Positions 38,373 through 38,993 of a stretch of 38,993 nt of DNA are shown here, piece by piece. Positions within the stretch are counted from its first letter, which is position 1, and every line of letters begins with the position of its first letter. The position numbers were made by a program, and so were the translations under genes. Source of the stretch: a virus; IMG/VR virus record IMGVR_UViG_3300036795_000443, positions 1 to 38,993 of that record. One strand, given 5' to 3'. The notes beneath the pieces are model-generated. The model worked only from the letters and a program-made list of their open reading frames with translations. It did not search any database and had not been told where the DNA came from.

Positions 38373-38993
38373 ATGCAAACGCCTCAGATTGACCCGAAGA
38401 CGGGAGAGGTCGTTCAGCCGCAGAGCAGCGTACAGATCGATCCAAATACAGGCGAGGTCGTCACTCCGCAGGCTGCGGCCGCGCCGCAGAAGGAAGGCTT
38501 CTTCGAGTCGGCGCTCGATGCATCGGGTCTGCCGTCGCTGCCGCACGCGATCGCGCACCCGATCGACACCCTGTCAGGGATCGTTCACAACACCACCGAC
38601 AACGTCCGGCAGGGCGTGAAGGACTTCCACGACCAGGGACTTTCGAAGGTCACGCGGCGCGACTTCGGCCGTGCGGTGCCGGTGTTTGGGCCTGTGCTCG
38701 ATAAGGCGCAGGAGCAGCACGACGAAGGCAATGATCCTGGAATGTTTGGGACGCTGACGGGGTTTGTCGGCAGCGCGCCGCTGCTCGATGGCGCGGCCAA
38801 AGGTGTCGGCGCGGGGTTGGAGAAGATCGCCCCTCCGCTGGCTGAGTCGGCGGCTGGGATAAAGGCCATGGACCGAGCACACGGAGCTACGCCGGGCCGA
38901 TTTCTGCTGGACCGAACTTCAGGACTCAATCCTGAAAAGTGGGAAGCCTCCGGGCGCGCAAGCCTCGATGACCTCCATTCGCAGGAGACGAAT
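38373..38993 (+). CDS. Partial large protein (window edge), ejection-like
   Basis: The frame is open from ATG 38373 to the window end, at least 207 aa. It starts with two copies of IDPxTGEVV at residues 6-14 and 22-30. A hydrophobic/amphipathic middle follows. Likely a large virion or injection protein; the rest lies outside the window. Confidence 0.6.
   Translation, partial: MQTPQIDPKTGEVVQPQSSVQIDPNTGEVVTPQAAAAPQKEGFFESALDASGLPSLPHAIAHPIDTLSGIVHNTTDNVRQGVKDFHDQGLSKVTRRDFGRAVPVFGPVLDKAQEQHDEGNDPGMFGTLTGFVGSAPLLDGAAKGVGAGLEKIAPPLAESAAGIKAMDRAHGATPGRFLLDRTSGLNPEKWEASGRASLDDLHSQETN

Noticed and set aside
37023-38558. 511-aa minus-strand frame
   Set aside because: Shadow of the two late genes on the plus strand.
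1-38993. CRISPR array, insertion sequence, tRNA or rRNA gene
   Set aside because: No regularly spaced direct repeats with spacers, no transposase, and no cloverleaf or rRNA sequence was found.

Overview
The window is a long, GC-rich stretch of a temperate tailed phage or prophage. It runs from an integrase at the left edge, through a repressor region and an early/replication region, into a late structural module that continues past the right edge. The head genes (small and large terminase, P22-type portal, scaffold-like protein, major capsid, large tail-nozzle-like protein, ejection-protein-like genes) and the absence of a sheath, tape measure or tail-tube genes suggest a podovirus-like virion. 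The host is probably a Gram-negative, GC-rich bacterium. The integrase with a Cys4 insert and the helix-turn-helix protein facing it look like families I associate with Acidobacteriota; that is inference from memory, not a search result.

Layout. 1-2083: integrase and a convergent DNA-binding-like gene. 2349-4137: minus-strand cassette of small genes including an excisionase-like protein and a nucleotide-sugar-hydrolase-like protein, with a terminator and a structured leader. 4143-5820: immunity region with divergent XRE-type and LexA/CI-type repressors sharing GTGCAC operators, a Tat-exported protein and a zinc ribbon. 5922: an early promoter whose -35/-10 spacer carries a perfect copy of the repressor palindrome. 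5999-11520: early genes, including an O-like initiator with five exact-period 23-bp iterons inside its own coding sequence, several zinc-finger proteins, a KH-domain protein, a J-domain protein and an HNH nuclease. 11517-13049: minus-strand genes ending in a hicAB toxin-antitoxin pair; hicA (58 aa) is short and easily missed. 13113-13424: probable promoter and long leader of the late transcript. 13425-16347: regulators with sigma-4/LuxR-like helix-turn-helix and the small terminase. 16715-38993: virion morphogenesis.

The genes are tightly packed with many ATGA/GTGA overlaps, implying translational coupling. Lysogeny would be set by the 4709 repressor acting at 4668-4710 and 5929-5945; induction would release the early operon, then the regulators at 14097 and 15195 are candidates for late control.

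Most unusual signals: (1) a family of about 30-bp palindromic repeats scattered through the phage at gene ends, often translated in frame as a C-terminal LHGADALRA-like peptide, once inside the integrase; (2) the iteron origin embedded in the initiator gene; (3) a set of chaperone mimics (separate J-domain and DnaJ-type zinc-finger proteins plus a GroES-like protein beside the capsid gene); (4) three strongly structured intergenic RNAs candidates at 3155-3236 (minus), 26211-26266 and 29190-29266; (5) hicAB control by two perfect palindromes with a probably leaderless hicA.
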